Assembly (NCBI GenBank): GCA_037355855.1
Contig: CM074763.1
Location: 3,286,001-3,350,000 of the forward strand
Direction: 5' to 3'
DNA from: Pseudo-nitzschia pungens
Lineage: Eukaryota > Bacillariophyta > Bacillariophyceae > Bacillariales > Bacillariaceae
Length of the DNA: 64,000 nt
Positions 1 through 10,449 of the stretch are shown here, one piece after another. A program made the translations under genes and the position numbers. How positions within the stretch are numbered: position 1 is the stretch's first letter; every line of letters starts with the position of its first letter. Below the pieces are notes generated by a model. It ran no database searches. It was given only the letters and a program-made list of their open reading frames with translations, and was not told the DNA's origin.

Positions 1-979
1 CGCGCCACTCCGTCGTCGAAGAATCATCCTCGCGATTCATTCTGGTGCATGCCAGCAAACAAGACTGCGAGAAACAAGGATTGTTGTCGGTGTCGCCGTA
101 TGGATAAGTTACGACTATCAGAGACTACGGTATTCCGAGATCGGATGCACAACCGTCAAAGAAGATGGGAGAAAACCAGGGCAAGATAATGAACCGAGTA
201 ACAGTGAGTGCGGCGGCGATTACTTCTTCTCCTAGCAGCAAGGTGACGAGTAAGATTAGTACAGTAAGGTAAGGTTACTTAGTCGTAATCTTCGTGCATT
301 CCGCATCGATCGATTGAATGATTGATTGATTCATTCGGTTTTGAATTCTCTGCACAAGTTTTTTGCTCCATTGTTTCCGGTAAGATTGCGTAATTACTTG
401 TACGGAGTTAGTCCGTGGGGGCAGTACGAGTAATTGTACTCGTAACCGTTACGACTTCTCATCCACAGCAGAGTTGTTGGTGTACAGTAGAAAAACTTAC
501 TCTCAAAATGGGACGTCTACTTTTACCATCTACTTTTACTGCTAGACGTACAATACGGTAAGTTACAGGAAGTCCTTTCGTAGAATTGCTACAAGAAACG
601 ATCCCAAATCTTCGCGCCATCTTCGCGAATGAATCGGATTCCGGATCATGGTCTGGACGTCGCTCAGTGTCGGGAACAATGGATTGATTCATTCGGGATG
701 GCGCGAGCAAGGATGGCGCGCCAAAAGCAAAGACGTCAATCAACACTGTAATTACTAATTACGGTAACTTAACTCTTCGTGCCATCTTGCTTGTACGGTA
801 AGGTTTTAAGACCTTATCACTCACCAACGCTTGTCACAATAAATGCATCGTACCTCTGGCGAGAACAGAAGCACTTGCGGAACAACCACAATCCACTACA
901 ACCACAATAACAACTACTACAACTCGTACAACTCGTACAACTCCTACAACTAACTACAATTCCAACAATAACACCAGCA
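1..979. other. Gene-free spacer upstream of RPA1
   Basis: No convincing coding region is seen on either strand. The stretch is AT-rich and dotted with TAAGGTTAC/GTAATTAC-like words, for example around 240-290, 440-460 and 550-570. The last 100 bases before the RPA1 start are rich in AAC/ACA triplets (CAACTCGTACAACTC type), which looks like a 5' untranslated leader. Confidence 0.6.
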
Positions 980-2965
980 ATGTCCTCCTCCCAACTCACA
1001 CCCCACGCCGTCCGCGACATTGTCGCCACGACGTCGCAGCAATCCGGATTCGAACCCATCTGCCAGATCATCAACATCAAGAACGTCAACAACGGCGGCC
1101 AAACGGACCGCTACCGGATCATCATCTCGGACGGCGAGTGCTACGTCCAGGGCATGGTCGCCACCCAGCTCAACCACTACCTGAGCAACAACCAGCTGCG
1201 GACCAACAACATCGTCCGCATCCAAAACTACATGATCAACGACGTCAAGGGCAAAAAGGTGATCATCCTGCTGGGATTCGAGATCCTGGACGCAAACCTC
1301 ACCACCAAGATCGGGACCCCCGTCGATGTCGAGCGGGTCGGGGCGGCCAAGCTGGCCAGCAACAGCAACAATAACAACTACGGAGCGGGAGCGGGACCGG
1401 CACCCATGTACAACCGCACCAACAACAACACCAACAACAACCAATACGGAAAGAACACCTCCAGTCCGCCCAAACCGCAACGCTCCAATAACCCCTACGG
1501 AGGCAACAGCCCCTCCCGGAAGAATCCCTACGGCAGTCCCCGCGGGAGCAGCCGAAGCAGCGCCGCCCCCATCGTCCACCAATCCAGCGGCAGCGGCACC
1601 CCCGGTGGCCCCCGGATCACCCCCATTCTCCAGCTCAACATGTACCAGAACCGATTCACCATCAAGGGGCGCGTCACCACCAAGAGCGATATCAAGCACT
1701 GGTCCAACAGCAAGGGGGAGGGATACCTGGCGTCCCTCGAGGTTCTGGACGCCGGTGGGACGGACATTCGCATCACCATGTTCAAGGAGGCCGTCGACAA
1801 GTGGCACGGGTATTTCGAGGTCGGGCAGGTCTACACCATTACCGGCGGCCGCATCAAGGTGGCCAACCAAAAGTGGAACACCTGCAAGAGCAACTACGAG
1901 ATGACCATCGACGTCAACACCGAGATCCAAAAGTGCGAGGACTCGAGCGACATCCAGAAGCAGAGCTTTGATTTCGTCAAAATCGGAAACCTCGAGCAGA
2001 TCGAGGAGGGATCCTACGTCGACGTCATTGGCATCGTCCGGGAGGTCGGGGAGGTACAGTCCCTCATCAGCAAAAAGACGGGCCAGGAACTCAAGAAAGC
2101 CGACATCACCCTCATCGACGACACGGGGGTGCAGATCCGGCTGACCGCCTGGGGCAACCAGGCCGAGGAGGCCGTTTCGAAATTCGGGGCGAACGCGAAC
2201 GATGCGAGCGTCCAAGGCAAGCCCGTGGTGGCGATTCGCCGGGCCCGCGTCAGCGACTACGGCGGCAAGTCCCTCAGCGGCGGGGACTTCTTCGCCGAGC
2301 CCGAGTGCCCCGAGACGGAGGAGGTTCGCGCCTGGTGGAAGTCCCAGGGCGGGCGGGCCGCCCCGATCAAGTCGCTCTCGTCGAGCGGCGGAATGGGAGG
2401 CCGCATGGACGCCTTTGCGGACCGCAAGGCCATTGCGGACATCAAGGGACAGCAGCTGGGAGAGAGCGGCGACAAGGGAGACTTTTTGTGCTTCCGGGCA
2501 CACTTTACCTTTCTGAAAAAGGACAAGGAGGGCGGGGCCTGGTACACGGCCTGCCCCAACAAGGACGAGCCCTGCCGGAACCGCTGCAAGATCAACCAGA
2601 CCACCGACGGGTCCTACCACTGCGAGCGCTGCAGCGGGACCTATCCCAACTGCAACCGCAAGTGGATCTTCTCCGGAACCGTCGGCGATGCCACCTCCAA
2701 CACGTGGGTGAGCGTCTTTGACGAACAGGCCCAGCAGCTGCTGGGACACACGGCCGACGAGATGCACGAGCACTACGAGACGGCCCAGGAAAAATACGAC
2801 GCGGTCTTTGCCAGGGCGGCCTTTTCCGAGTGGCTCTTCAAGTGCCGCGTCCGAAAGGAAATGGTCAACGACGAGTACCGGACCAAGGTGCAGGTGGTCA
2901 AGATGGAACGAGTGGACTACGCTTCCGAGTGCCGGGAAATGATCCGGGCGCTGGAGCGCATGTAA
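980..2965 (+). CDS. RPA1: Replication protein A 70-kDa DNA-binding subunit
   Basis: This is a 661-residue protein without introns, the normal RPA1 length. It is the large subunit of the heterotrimer that coats single-stranded DNA in nuclear replication, repair and recombination. An N-terminal OB fold (about residues 5-110, RPA70N) is followed by an Asn/Ser/Pro-rich linker (about 125-210). DNA-binding domain A follows (about 215-320, starting ITPILQLNMYQNRFTIKGRV), then domain B (about 330-440) and the zinc-containing domain C (about 490-655). In domain C the Cys set CPNKDEPC and YHCERC forms the zinc site. The start lies in the context CAGCAATGTCC after an AAC-rich leader. Coding sequence is strongly GC-rich, like the other host genes. 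Identity rests on colinearity with the whole family. Confidence 0.95.
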   Translation: MSSSQLTPHAVRDIVATTSQQSGFEPICQIINIKNVNNGGQTDRYRIIISDGECYVQGMVATQLNHYLSNNQLRTNNIVRIQNYMINDVKGKKVIILLGFEILDANLTTKIGTPVDVERVGAAKLASNSNNNNYGAGAGPAPMYNRTNNNTNNNQYGKNTSSPPKPQRSNNPYGGNSPSRKNPYGSPRGSSRSSAAPIVHQSSGSGTPGGPRITPILQLNMYQNRFTIKGRVTTKSDIKHWSNSKGEGYLASLEVLDAGGTDIRITMFKEAVDKWHGYFEVGQVYTITGGRIKVANQKWNTCKSNYEMTIDVNTEIQKCEDSSDIQKQSFDFVKIGNLEQIEEGSYVDVIGIVREVGEVQSLISKKTGQELKKADITLIDDTGVQIRLTAWGNQAEEAVSKFGANANDASVQGKPVVAIRRARVSDYGGKSLSGGDFFAEPECPETEEVRAWWKSQGGRAAPIKSLSSSGGMGGRMDAFADRKAIADIKGQQLGESGDKGDFLCFRAHFTFLKKDKEGGAWYTACPNKDEPCRNRCKINQTTDGSYHCERCSGTYPNCNRKWIFSGTVGDATSNTWVSVFDEQAQQLLGHTADEMHEHYETAQEKYDAVFARAAFSEWLFKCRVRKEMVNDEYRTKVQVVKMERVDYASECREMIRALERM

Positions 2966-3662
2966 TGGAACAGAACATATTGTGATAGAACATGATGCGA
3001 TGGAATGCGATGGAATGCGATGGAATGCACCTAGAGCAAACGCAGCAAATGCCGACGATCCGGGGGAATGCTTGCTGCGGAAGATCGTTGGCGGATTTGT
3101 CAATGGAATACTGTACGATAAACTTTTGAAGACACAACCAACTGCTTTGCCGCAAAGTAGTACTACGTATATTATATTACGCATTATTTTCATAAACTAT
3201 TTACTGTATTCAATAATACAGTACTTTCATCACTTATTTTTTGTTTCTGTGGTCCATTCATCAGCAGCGAATTCATTGCAGCATGGATTTGGATTCGCGT
3301 TCGCATGGCGCAAATCGCAAATCGCAGATCCAAACACAATCCGCGGAACCATCGGAGTTTTCGAAATCCAGAATAGTTCCGTCGTGCCGTGCCGTGCCGT
3401 GCCGTGCCTGTCACCGCTGTTTTTCCCTCTGGGTGTGTGCGTGCGAGACGATCGCCTCGGCGTGGACCGATGACGTGAGCTCGACACTACGGCACGGCAC
3501 ACTCCATCGGACTCTAACCCGCCGCGAGCCAAACCATTCTAGGGAGAAAACCGTCCTCTGTTCTTGCGTGTTGAAATCCATCGGTAGCGGGAGCACACGC
3601 ATCGCACCGCACCGTACCGAATGGCATTGTACGCTGGCGCTCCGAACCATGCAGCGCGCTGC
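2966..3662. other. Spacer between convergent RPA1 and SET genes
   Basis: This 0.7-kb interval lies between two genes reading toward each other, so it should hold both 3' ends. It starts with a short tandem repeat of GATGGAATGC units (about 2995-3028) and has a GCCGT pentamer run at about 3383-3410. No gene is supported. Confidence 0.55.
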
Positions 3663-5120
3663 TCATTCGTGCGCGAGAAGGCTCTTCGCGTAGATTCGAA
3701 CGGACAGGATCGTTCGCATGGGTTCCCGCTCGCGCGTGGCTGGGGTCGCCAGCAGCAGGGCCTGGTCCTCCTCCAGGGTCGTGCTCCACTCCGCCCCCTC
3801 GACGAGTCGCTCCAGGGCCCCGGCCTCCCGCGCTCGATCGCTCTCCGCCACGGCCGGCAGAAAGCCGTACTTGCAAAAGAGCTCCAGCGCCGTTTCCGTT
3901 CCGGTCCCGTAACAGAGCCGGAGTTCTTGGCCCCGGCGGATGGGCCGGGTGGCGACCAGCGCGTAAAAGGATTCGTCGTATTCCTTGGTCTCGACCGCGT
4001 TCATCGCGACGTTGGCGAACGATTCGGAATCGTGGTTGATCATGTCGATGAACGGAACCAACACCACCCGCGACAAGAGCCCCTCGTTGCCGAGGAGATC
4101 GATGGCCTTCTTCCACGTCGTAAAGGCCCGCGATTGAACCACGTGGCAACATTGTTGAATGGCAGAAAGCACCCCGGATTCGATGTCGCTGTCGCTGTCG
4201 TTGTCGCTGTCGTTGTCGTGCGCTGTTGCTGCTGCATTCCGTGAAAGATTTGCGATTGCTTCTTTTCGGGACAGCATGTTGTCGATCACCTTGGGTATTT
4301 CGAGTTGACGAATTTCGTCTTCGGACCAAAAGTCGGGAGTTCCGTCGAAGTTGGGGTCGTCCGGTGACAGGGGTATGCAATCCAGAAAGGCTTTGTAGTT
4401 TCCCTGGTCGTCGTCGTCGTCGTCGTTGTTGTTGTAGTTGTTGTTCTTGTTTTTCGACGATGACGAAACGAACTTTTCCCACAATGCGAATCCTACCTCG
4501 GGTTCATTGGCTCGGAGATTTTTGTCACCGGGTTTTGCCGTCACATCGAATTTCTCGTCCACCAATATGGTTGTGACAAACGGGACCGCCAAGATGTACT
4601 CCCCGACCCCAAAGTCTCGTCGTGCAAAGACACCCCGCAGAAACCCATCGGAAGAATCGTTCTGGGCGCCACCACCAACCCTCGAAAATCCAATCTCCAC
4701 CCCATCCAGACCCTCCACTTCCTCCTCTTCCAACCAATCCAGCAATGCCTTGGTTTGCTCCCTCGGCGATGGCGATGGCGATGGCGATCCCGAATCGTCA
4801 TTGGAACCGTCGGGAAAGGAGTCGAACGGAATGTACGGAGGAACGGCAGCAATGGTTTTCGTTGTTTTTGGTTTCTTGCTATTTTTCTTCTTCTTCTGCT
4901 TCTTGGAAGACGAGGATGTTCCCGCGGACGCTTTTCCGAACCCGCCTCCGGCTGCCAACTCGGATGAAACATAACTCTTCCCGATATTGCTGCAAACTCC
5001 ATTCCTTCTGCTACAAAGAGAATCGGCAAGGAATGCCGTTGTCGAGGACGGCGAGATCGCACAACATAGCATCGCGGCAAGGAGGGAATGCATTCCGGGC
5101 CAGCTTCTTGTTGAGATCAT
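3663..5120 (-). CDS. SET-domain protein lysine methyltransferase, plastid-targeted (Rubisco LSMT/SETD3-like)
   Basis: The protein has 485 residues. The start region has a hydrophobic signal peptide (about 10-29) ending STTAF, a diatom-type junction for import into the complex plastid, then a Ser/Lys-rich transit region. A SET domain with the long iSET insertion spans about 141-405. The N-SET motif is GFLRGVFARRDFGVGE, the SAM-binding motif is FIDMINHD (359-364) and the catalytic tyrosine region is LRLCYGTGTE (401-409). A short helical tail corresponds to part of the Rubisco LSMT substrate-binding domain. The family methylates lysines on Rubisco, aldolase or other proteins; the substrate here is not known. 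The low-complexity Asn/Asp inserts (228-238, 302-312) are not in the core motifs. Confidence 0.85.
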   Translation of the reverse strand: MISTRSWPGMHSLLAAMLCCAISPSSTTAFLADSLCSRRNGVCSNIGKSYVSSELAAGGGFGKASAGTSSSSKKQKKKKNSKKPKTTKTIAAVPPYIPFDSFPDGSNDDSGSPSPSPSPREQTKALLDWLEEEEVEGLDGVEIGFSRVGGGAQNDSSDGFLRGVFARRDFGVGEYILAVPFVTTILVDEKFDVTAKPGDKNLRANEPEVGFALWEKFVSSSSKNKNNNYNNNDDDDDDQGNYKAFLDCIPLSPDDPNFDGTPDFWSEDEIRQLEIPKVIDNMLSRKEAIANLSRNAAATAHDNDSDNDSDSDIESGVLSAIQQCCHVVQSRAFTTWKKAIDLLGNEGLLSRVVLVPFIDMINHDSESFANVAMNAVETKEYDESFYALVATRPIRRGQELRLCYGTGTETALELFCKYGFLPAVAESDRAREAGALERLVEGAEWSTTLEEDQALLLATPATREREPMRTILSVRIYAKSLLAHE

Positions 5121-6188
5121 GATACTGCTGGTACTGGTTCGCGCAGATGCGGAGAGTGGACAGAATTCACCAACAAGATCCCGGCAGTGTCATCTTGATT
5201 CTTCGACAAGAGCACCAAGCTGTATGGTTTCCGTCGTAATTATGGTATGTGTACCGTACATGTTACCGCAGAATTCCGGATAGTTGTCCGTCAGTACGGT
5301 GTACCGATATCCATTCTGTAGGATGTTTGGACAGAACGTAAGATCTTACTGCAGTAAGGCTAACCTTACTCGTACAAGTAAGTAATCATACTACGAAGTA
5401 CCGGTACTTGTAGTAGACACAGAAACAGGGACGGCTTTTTCAAAAACCAATGGCCGAAGTGGATGATGGGTTGATTGGTGATGTGATGTATGATGTGCGT
5501 AATTATTGATTTTTAAATCCTGTTTTTTTAGGACATAAGTATGGTTAAGGTTATGTGTAACTACCGTACATATTCGGATTCGTACCGGTATGTTGACAAA
5601 AAGTACGAATCTCCATCCATCACGCGCGGGGCGACATGCTTGGCACGATCTTTTCGTGACGTTTTTGAACGATCAACTTACCTTGTAGGAGAGAAAAGTT
5701 AGATTTTTTACGAAGTAAGGTTACTAGTATTTTTTTTTCGAGAAGACGTGAAAAGAGATAGCTCATGGTGTGGTGTACAAGTAAGGCTGATTATTGCGAA
5801 CCCGTAAGAATTCGACAATTCTTCTTTTCTGTTTCTCATGGCAAACACGTTCCCGACTTCGATGCACAAAGCGCAATTCATACTCGTGTCCGCCGACGCT
5901 AAATGACGTGTGTTGACGTGGATCGAAACTTCTTCACAGAAACAGATATTATATTTTTTCCGTCCATTGGAGTGGAACTGAAATCCTTCGTAGTGTTACT
6001 ATTTTCGACTCGAAAGCAATCATTAACTCGTCGAACGAAACTAACACAAACAATATCTTCTAGCAAGATTGGTTGGTCGCTTCGCAGGTCGCAAAAACAA
6101 TCAAAAACCTCCACCATCCCGATTGCACCGTTGGCTTTCCCATATCCACCAACCACTTTTCCGTGCCGGACTCTATTAGCAGAGCACG
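5121..6188. other. Divergent spacer with GTAC/TAAGG-rich words
   Basis: The interval separates two divergently transcribed genes and must hold both promoters. It is AT-rich. From about 5330 to 5420 it is dense in words such as GTAAGATCTTAC, TAAGGCTAACCTTAC and ACTACGAAGTACCGGTACTTGTAG, several of them near-palindromic. No gene or RNA is supported. Confidence 0.5.
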
Positions 6189-6623
6189 ATGAAACGCCAG
6201 TTTCTCCGATTCGTAACCGCCGTCGACAGGCATCCCGTCTCCGTGGCCGCTGCCACCGTTGGGACCACGACCATGGCCGGGGTGGCTCTGATGGCCGTCA
6301 CCGATGATTCTTATTCGAACAGCCACGGCAGCGGTACACAAGCACGACGGCCACTGACACCGCGAGAAGCCCATTTCCGTGCCATGGTCGAGCACGCCCA
6401 ACAGAGCACGTGGCGAGAACGGTGGGACACGGTGGCAATGGCTCAAGAGCAAGTTCTGCGGCAGGGAACCAGGGAAATGACCAACGAAAAGGCTGCTTCC
6501 GAGTTTGTTCAAACCATTCATGCTCGAAGCAAGGAAAACTTGAGAAGGGATCGAGAGTATTGGAGGCAACGAAAAGAATCCGAGAAGGAAAAAGAGCTCT
6601 TTGAAACAACTACGATTTGGTAG
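6189..6623 (+). CDS. Small basic protein with one N-terminal hydrophobic helix, unknown function
   Basis: The 144-residue protein begins MKRQFLRFVTAVDRHPVSV. A small-residue-rich hydrophobic stretch follows at about 18-37, long enough to cross a membrane once. The rest is hydrophilic, with an amphipathic, charge-rich C-terminal half (about 90-140) that should be helical. The basic start plus a short helix would suit a mitochondrial inner-membrane protein, but this is inference. Coding sequence is GC-rich and resembles the host genes around it. It converges with the downstream methyltransferase gene across only about 130 bases. I do not recognise a family. Confidence 0.6.
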   Translation: MKRQFLRFVTAVDRHPVSVAAATVGTTTMAGVALMAVTDDSYSNSHGSGTQARRPLTPREAHFRAMVEHAQQSTWRERWDTVAMAQEQVLRQGTREMTNEKAASEFVQTIHARSKENLRRDREYWRQRKESEKEKELFETTTIW

Positions 6624-6755
6624 CTGTTGGAGAGCTTGCAGCAACAGTGTAGGGCAGAGCAAGTTTCTGTGGGGTTTGTGCAGAGCACTAAGGAATAATA
6701 CGTTAATCACTTCTCAAGGTACCGTACCGTTACTGCCGTGCACTAGGCATTGTCG

Positions 6756-9461
6756 CTATTGCTTGATGCAGACATACATGTAATATCCCAGATCACCCCG
6801 GTTGCGCAAGACATTTCGATAGGCCTCCCCTCGATCATTCTGCATCATATATTCCATCAACAGGAGAGCGCGATTTGATACGCTTCCGTCGTCGTCCGGG
6901 CCGGTACGATCGCTGCCGAACCAGTCGATCAGGTTGTCCAGCAGACCGTGACCCATCGAATACCAGGGCCGTTCCCCAAACAAAAACCCGACAAAGGGCA
7001 AGCCGGTGACGAACCTGGCCTTGTCGGAATGCGTCACGGGAATCGGGCGGACGTCGAGCTCGAGAAGCAAATCCCGCGTGGGTCGGTGGATAGCAAGGCC
7101 CGCTCTGGCAAACCGTTCCAGCCATTCCTCGTGTGTCAGCAAGGACGGTTTGGAACTCAGATCGGCCACGGCTTCGACATACTCGATGGAAGGAAACGGG
7201 GCGCTGTCTTCGTTGCTTTTGTCGTTTTTCTCTTCCTTGTTTGGATCGTTCGTTTCGTGCTCGCTCGTCGCCGTCTCCTTCACCCATGGGGCAACTACGT
7301 CGTCGATGACAATCAGGATTCCGCCGGGTTTGAGAGACCTCGCCAGGTTGTTCAGGGTGTGGACGATGTCGTTGCTGTGCGCCAGTGATTCGATCGCAAT
7401 CATGGTGGTATATTCTTCCGAGGGCAGCGGATTGTCGAAACTCGCGTGCCGAATCGTAATGTTGTTGGGCGGAGCCCCGTCCGGGCACGCCGATCCACCG
7501 CGGCGAGGCTTGCCCCCCCCTTTCTCCGTACTGGTGGCGTCCGCCAGTAGCGACAACATGGGACGAACCGTGGCATCGACCAGTTGCCGGGCGCGTCGGA
7601 TCTCGAGTTTGGACAAGGAAATGCCGTGATAGGACCAATCGAAAAATGAAAAGTCCCGTGACAGCAGCGAAAAGAGCGTCCCCGACATGCCAGAGCCCAC
7701 GTCCAAAATTTTCAGGGGGCGGTCGCCGATCGTGTGCTGGGCTTCGACAATGGCCTCGCGCACCAAGCGATTGACAGTAGTATCTCCCCACAATTGGACG
7801 GCCAGTGACAGGCGTTGGTACCCGGCACATTCATCGATAGGATCCAGCAGATCGTTCCAGTCCTCATCCGGGTATTCCTGTTGAAATCGTTTCTGCATCC
7901 GCCTCCTTCGCCTCCAGCGCTGCCGATGCTTGGTATCTCGTTTGTGCTTCCGACTGGTGTGAATGACTTTTTCCAGTGGAATCATGGAAGTTTCTTCGTC
8001 GACGAGTGGCATGTGCAATGCGTACAGCGGCAGTTTGGTGTCGTCGCGATAGTATTCGTCGTCGTGTTGCATCAGGGCCTGCGTGAGCTGGTTGCGGCTT
8101 TCTGGATCGACGGGAAGATGGTCTTCGGATGATGTCTCGAACAAGTTCGCCGCTTTGGCAAAGAGTTTGGTGTGCCGGTGATTGTGGGGCGACGTCAACA
8201 GTTCAAAGGTCTCGCCTTCTGCCATCCGGCACGCGCCGGCATAGTCACTCCGGGACGATGGATCTGCGTCGGCATCGTTGCTGCTGCTGCTGCTGTCACC
8301 GTCACACGAGGAGGGGATCAGTCGTGGCTTGGCTCGTTTCCGCCGTTTGGATGGCATCCACGAGGCATAGAATGGTACGCGCGGCGTTTCGCCGTGCAGA
8401 GTGTCGGCCTCCAGAGGATCGTCCACCGTTGTTGTCGTTGCGGTAAGCGTCGCAACCCCGTACAGACCCTTCAAGAGGTACCGCAAGTTGGACCACGCGT
8501 AGCAGTACAATCCGACGACAACCGCAACGGCAAGAAAGGGCTTGGCGATCCGTATCGTGCGCTCTCGTCTCCGCCGTACGCGAGCCCGTGACAGAGCGGC
8601 CCGCCTCCTTCCCACCGTATAATTGACGAGTTCGGCCGACGTCGTGGTGGGAGTGGTAGGCGTCATCGTCGCTGCCGTCGAGGAACTCTGCGCTGGATCG
8701 GTAGAATAATGCGTGGTTTGGAAGGACGTACAGCGAACCTGCGTGCAGTTCGGGTTCGAGCAGCAGAGCCGCTTGGTGATCGCTCCCAAATTGTTTCCGT
8801 CGAGGCTGGCGAGGAGTCCCGACAGAATGATGGGAGTGATGGCAGTGCTCTTGGTCGATGACGACGACGACGACGACGACGACGACGCTGCCTTCTCGCG
8901 AGCGGGGGATTCTTTCGCATTCTCCTTGCCCGCTCTTTCCCGTTCGGTGTCCCGATCTGCGGGCAACGCCGGCAGGTTTCGGGAATACCCAAACTTGAAG
9001 CCCCGGTTTTCCTTGATGAGATGCTCCAGGGCCCGATGAAAGAGGGGCTCGTTGTGATAGAGTTTTCCCGTTTCGAGAGGAACCTGCAGCACCTCGACGG
9101 CGTTGCGTTTGTACTCGTCGTGGTCGATGGCCATATCGACCAACTGGAAAGGATCGTTCCAGCAGGTGGGAAGCGGCGGCAGCAGGAGCGCGGACGACAG
9201 AAGGGACGACAAGTCGAAAAGGTCGGCATTCCCGATGGAATTGCAAGGATTGTCGCTCACGCTTTCGTTTCGCTGGCACGGGGTCCCCACCGGCAGCGAA
9301 TCCCCGTGGTTGTTTTGGACGGTGTTGTTCTGCGTGCCGGAAACGGGACGGCGTCGCTTTTTTCGCTGTTTGCGACGAAGAAGAAGAGCATCTTCGCCAG
9401 TCCCAGTCTTGCCGCTGCTGTTATTGTTGTTGTTATTGTTGCTGTTGCTGTTGCTGTTCAT
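6756..9461 (-). CDS. Membrane-anchored SAM-dependent methyltransferase (class I)
   Basis: The 901-residue protein is uninterrupted. It starts with an Asn/Ser-rich low-complexity run, then a long region with a Ser tract (encoded by a GAC/GTC triplet repeat near 8860-8890). One hydrophobic segment follows at about residues 303-325 (AVAVVVGLYCYAW), after a basic stretch, which suggests a type II membrane anchor. The C-terminal third is a class I methyltransferase fold. Motif I is LKILDVGSGMSGTLF (about 580-595), the post-I region carries many charged residues, and TMIAIESLAHSNDI and LKPGGILIVIDDV correspond to motifs IV-VI of sterol/tocopherol-type small-molecule methyltransferases. The substrate cannot be read from sequence. 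It converges with the upstream small protein gene. Confidence 0.8.
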   Translation of the reverse strand: MNSNSNSNNNNNNNSSGKTGTGEDALLLRRKQRKKRRRPVSGTQNNTVQNNHGDSLPVGTPCQRNESVSDNPCNSIGNADLFDLSSLLSSALLLPPLPTCWNDPFQLVDMAIDHDEYKRNAVEVLQVPLETGKLYHNEPLFHRALEHLIKENRGFKFGYSRNLPALPADRDTERERAGKENAKESPAREKAASSSSSSSSSSTKSTAITPIILSGLLASLDGNNLGAITKRLCCSNPNCTQVRCTSFQTTHYSTDPAQSSSTAATMTPTTPTTTSAELVNYTVGRRRAALSRARVRRRRERTIRIAKPFLAVAVVVGLYCYAWSNLRYLLKGLYGVATLTATTTTVDDPLEADTLHGETPRVPFYASWMPSKRRKRAKPRLIPSSCDGDSSSSSNDADADPSSRSDYAGACRMAEGETFELLTSPHNHRHTKLFAKAANLFETSSEDHLPVDPESRNQLTQALMQHDDEYYRDDTKLPLYALHMPLVDEETSMIPLEKVIHTSRKHKRDTKHRQRWRRRRRMQKRFQQEYPDEDWNDLLDPIDECAGYQRLSLAVQLWGDTTVNRLVREAIVEAQHTIGDRPLKILDVGSGMSGTLFSLLSRDFSFFDWSYHGISLSKLEIRRARQLVDATVRPMLSLLADATSTEKGGGKPRRGGSACPDGAPPNNITIRHASFDNPLPSEEYTTMIAIESLAHSNDIVHTLNNLARSLKPGGILIVIDDVVAPWVKETATSEHETNDPNKEEKNDKSNEDSAPFPSIEYVEAVADLSSKPSLLTHEEWLERFARAGLAIHRPTRDLLLELDVRPIPVTHSDKARFVTGLPFVGFLFGERPWYSMGHGLLDNLIDWFGSDRTGPDDDGSVSNRALLLMEYMMQNDRGEAYRNVLRNRGDLGYYMYVCIKQ

Positions 9462-10449
9462 CCGTTCGGTGTCTCTCGAATTGCTCTAGGTGGTGTAGCT
9501 GCGACGCCCGATGCCTTGGTACTGCAAAGAAGACGGTAACAATGGTATGTGGTAACGGTTCTTGTGATTCTGGTCGCCAGATGATGGCATGTGCTGTCTA
9601 AGGATTGTAGACCGCTTATGTTTCACGTTCAACGTTTCACGTTGCCCTCGTCCACAGTCGTCTCCGTTCCAAAAAATCAAAATTTAAAAGTTGCACAGTT
9701 CTTAAGATTTTAAGTTACCGTAAGATTACCGTAATCTTACCTTGTAGTTTGCGCGAAAAACATGTCCACCCAGCACGGTTAAGGTTACTACTGGTAGCAC
9801 CGTTACGTAAAAAGAAATACTTCGAGCTACTAAGTAATTGCGATGTAGACGTAATTAACTACCGTACAGTAATAGCGAAGTAAGGTTACGGTAACCTTAA
9901 CCTTTTTTAATTATTTTTTGGAAAAAGATCGTTTTTGATTGATGAGATGATAGTTGAGATTGATTTCGAGAAAATCGCCAGTGAACGTTGTCCAGTGACC
10001 ATAAAACCCTGAACTCTACTTGTAGTTAGTATTTTCTATTCACGACTAAAAAACGAATCTCAATCGTGGACAATGATGAATGAGTGACAGAGGAATGATT
10101 TGAGATCTCAAAAACCAAACCCATCCCTTTCGTTCGTTCTACCGGTACTGGTAACTTAAGGTTTACGGTCAACAACAGAAAACAGCGGAAAGAGAAACAA
10201 AGCCAGAAGTCAAAAATAATAAAACAGTGAACCGCGACACCTACCGCGGAAGAAGATCGGTTGTCGGAGCTTTCTGATGTCTCAGAGACAACACCGGATT
10301 TTTGTTGTACACATCAGAGAATGGACGAAACGAATGATTGATTCATTGAACTCGTTTGTGACTTGTTAGAACGGAAGAACGAATTGCCTCGGAATCCCGT
10401 CGTCCATTCGATTCGATCCAAAACCGGGGAATCGAGCGTGGCTTCCGCC
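9462..10449. other. Divergent spacer
   Basis: The AT-rich interval holds the promoters of the methyltransferase and DONSON-like genes. The section at 9705-9905 is packed with GTAAGATTACCG, TAAGGTTAC and GTAACCTTAACC words in both orientations. The frame of the DONSON-like gene stays open upstream to about 10363 but contains no ATG there. No separate gene is supported. Confidence 0.5.

Noticed and set aside
950..3193. 747-codon open frame antisense to RPA1
   Set aside because: It is a shadow caused by GC-rich codon bias. It lacks recognisable domains and overlaps a certain gene completely.
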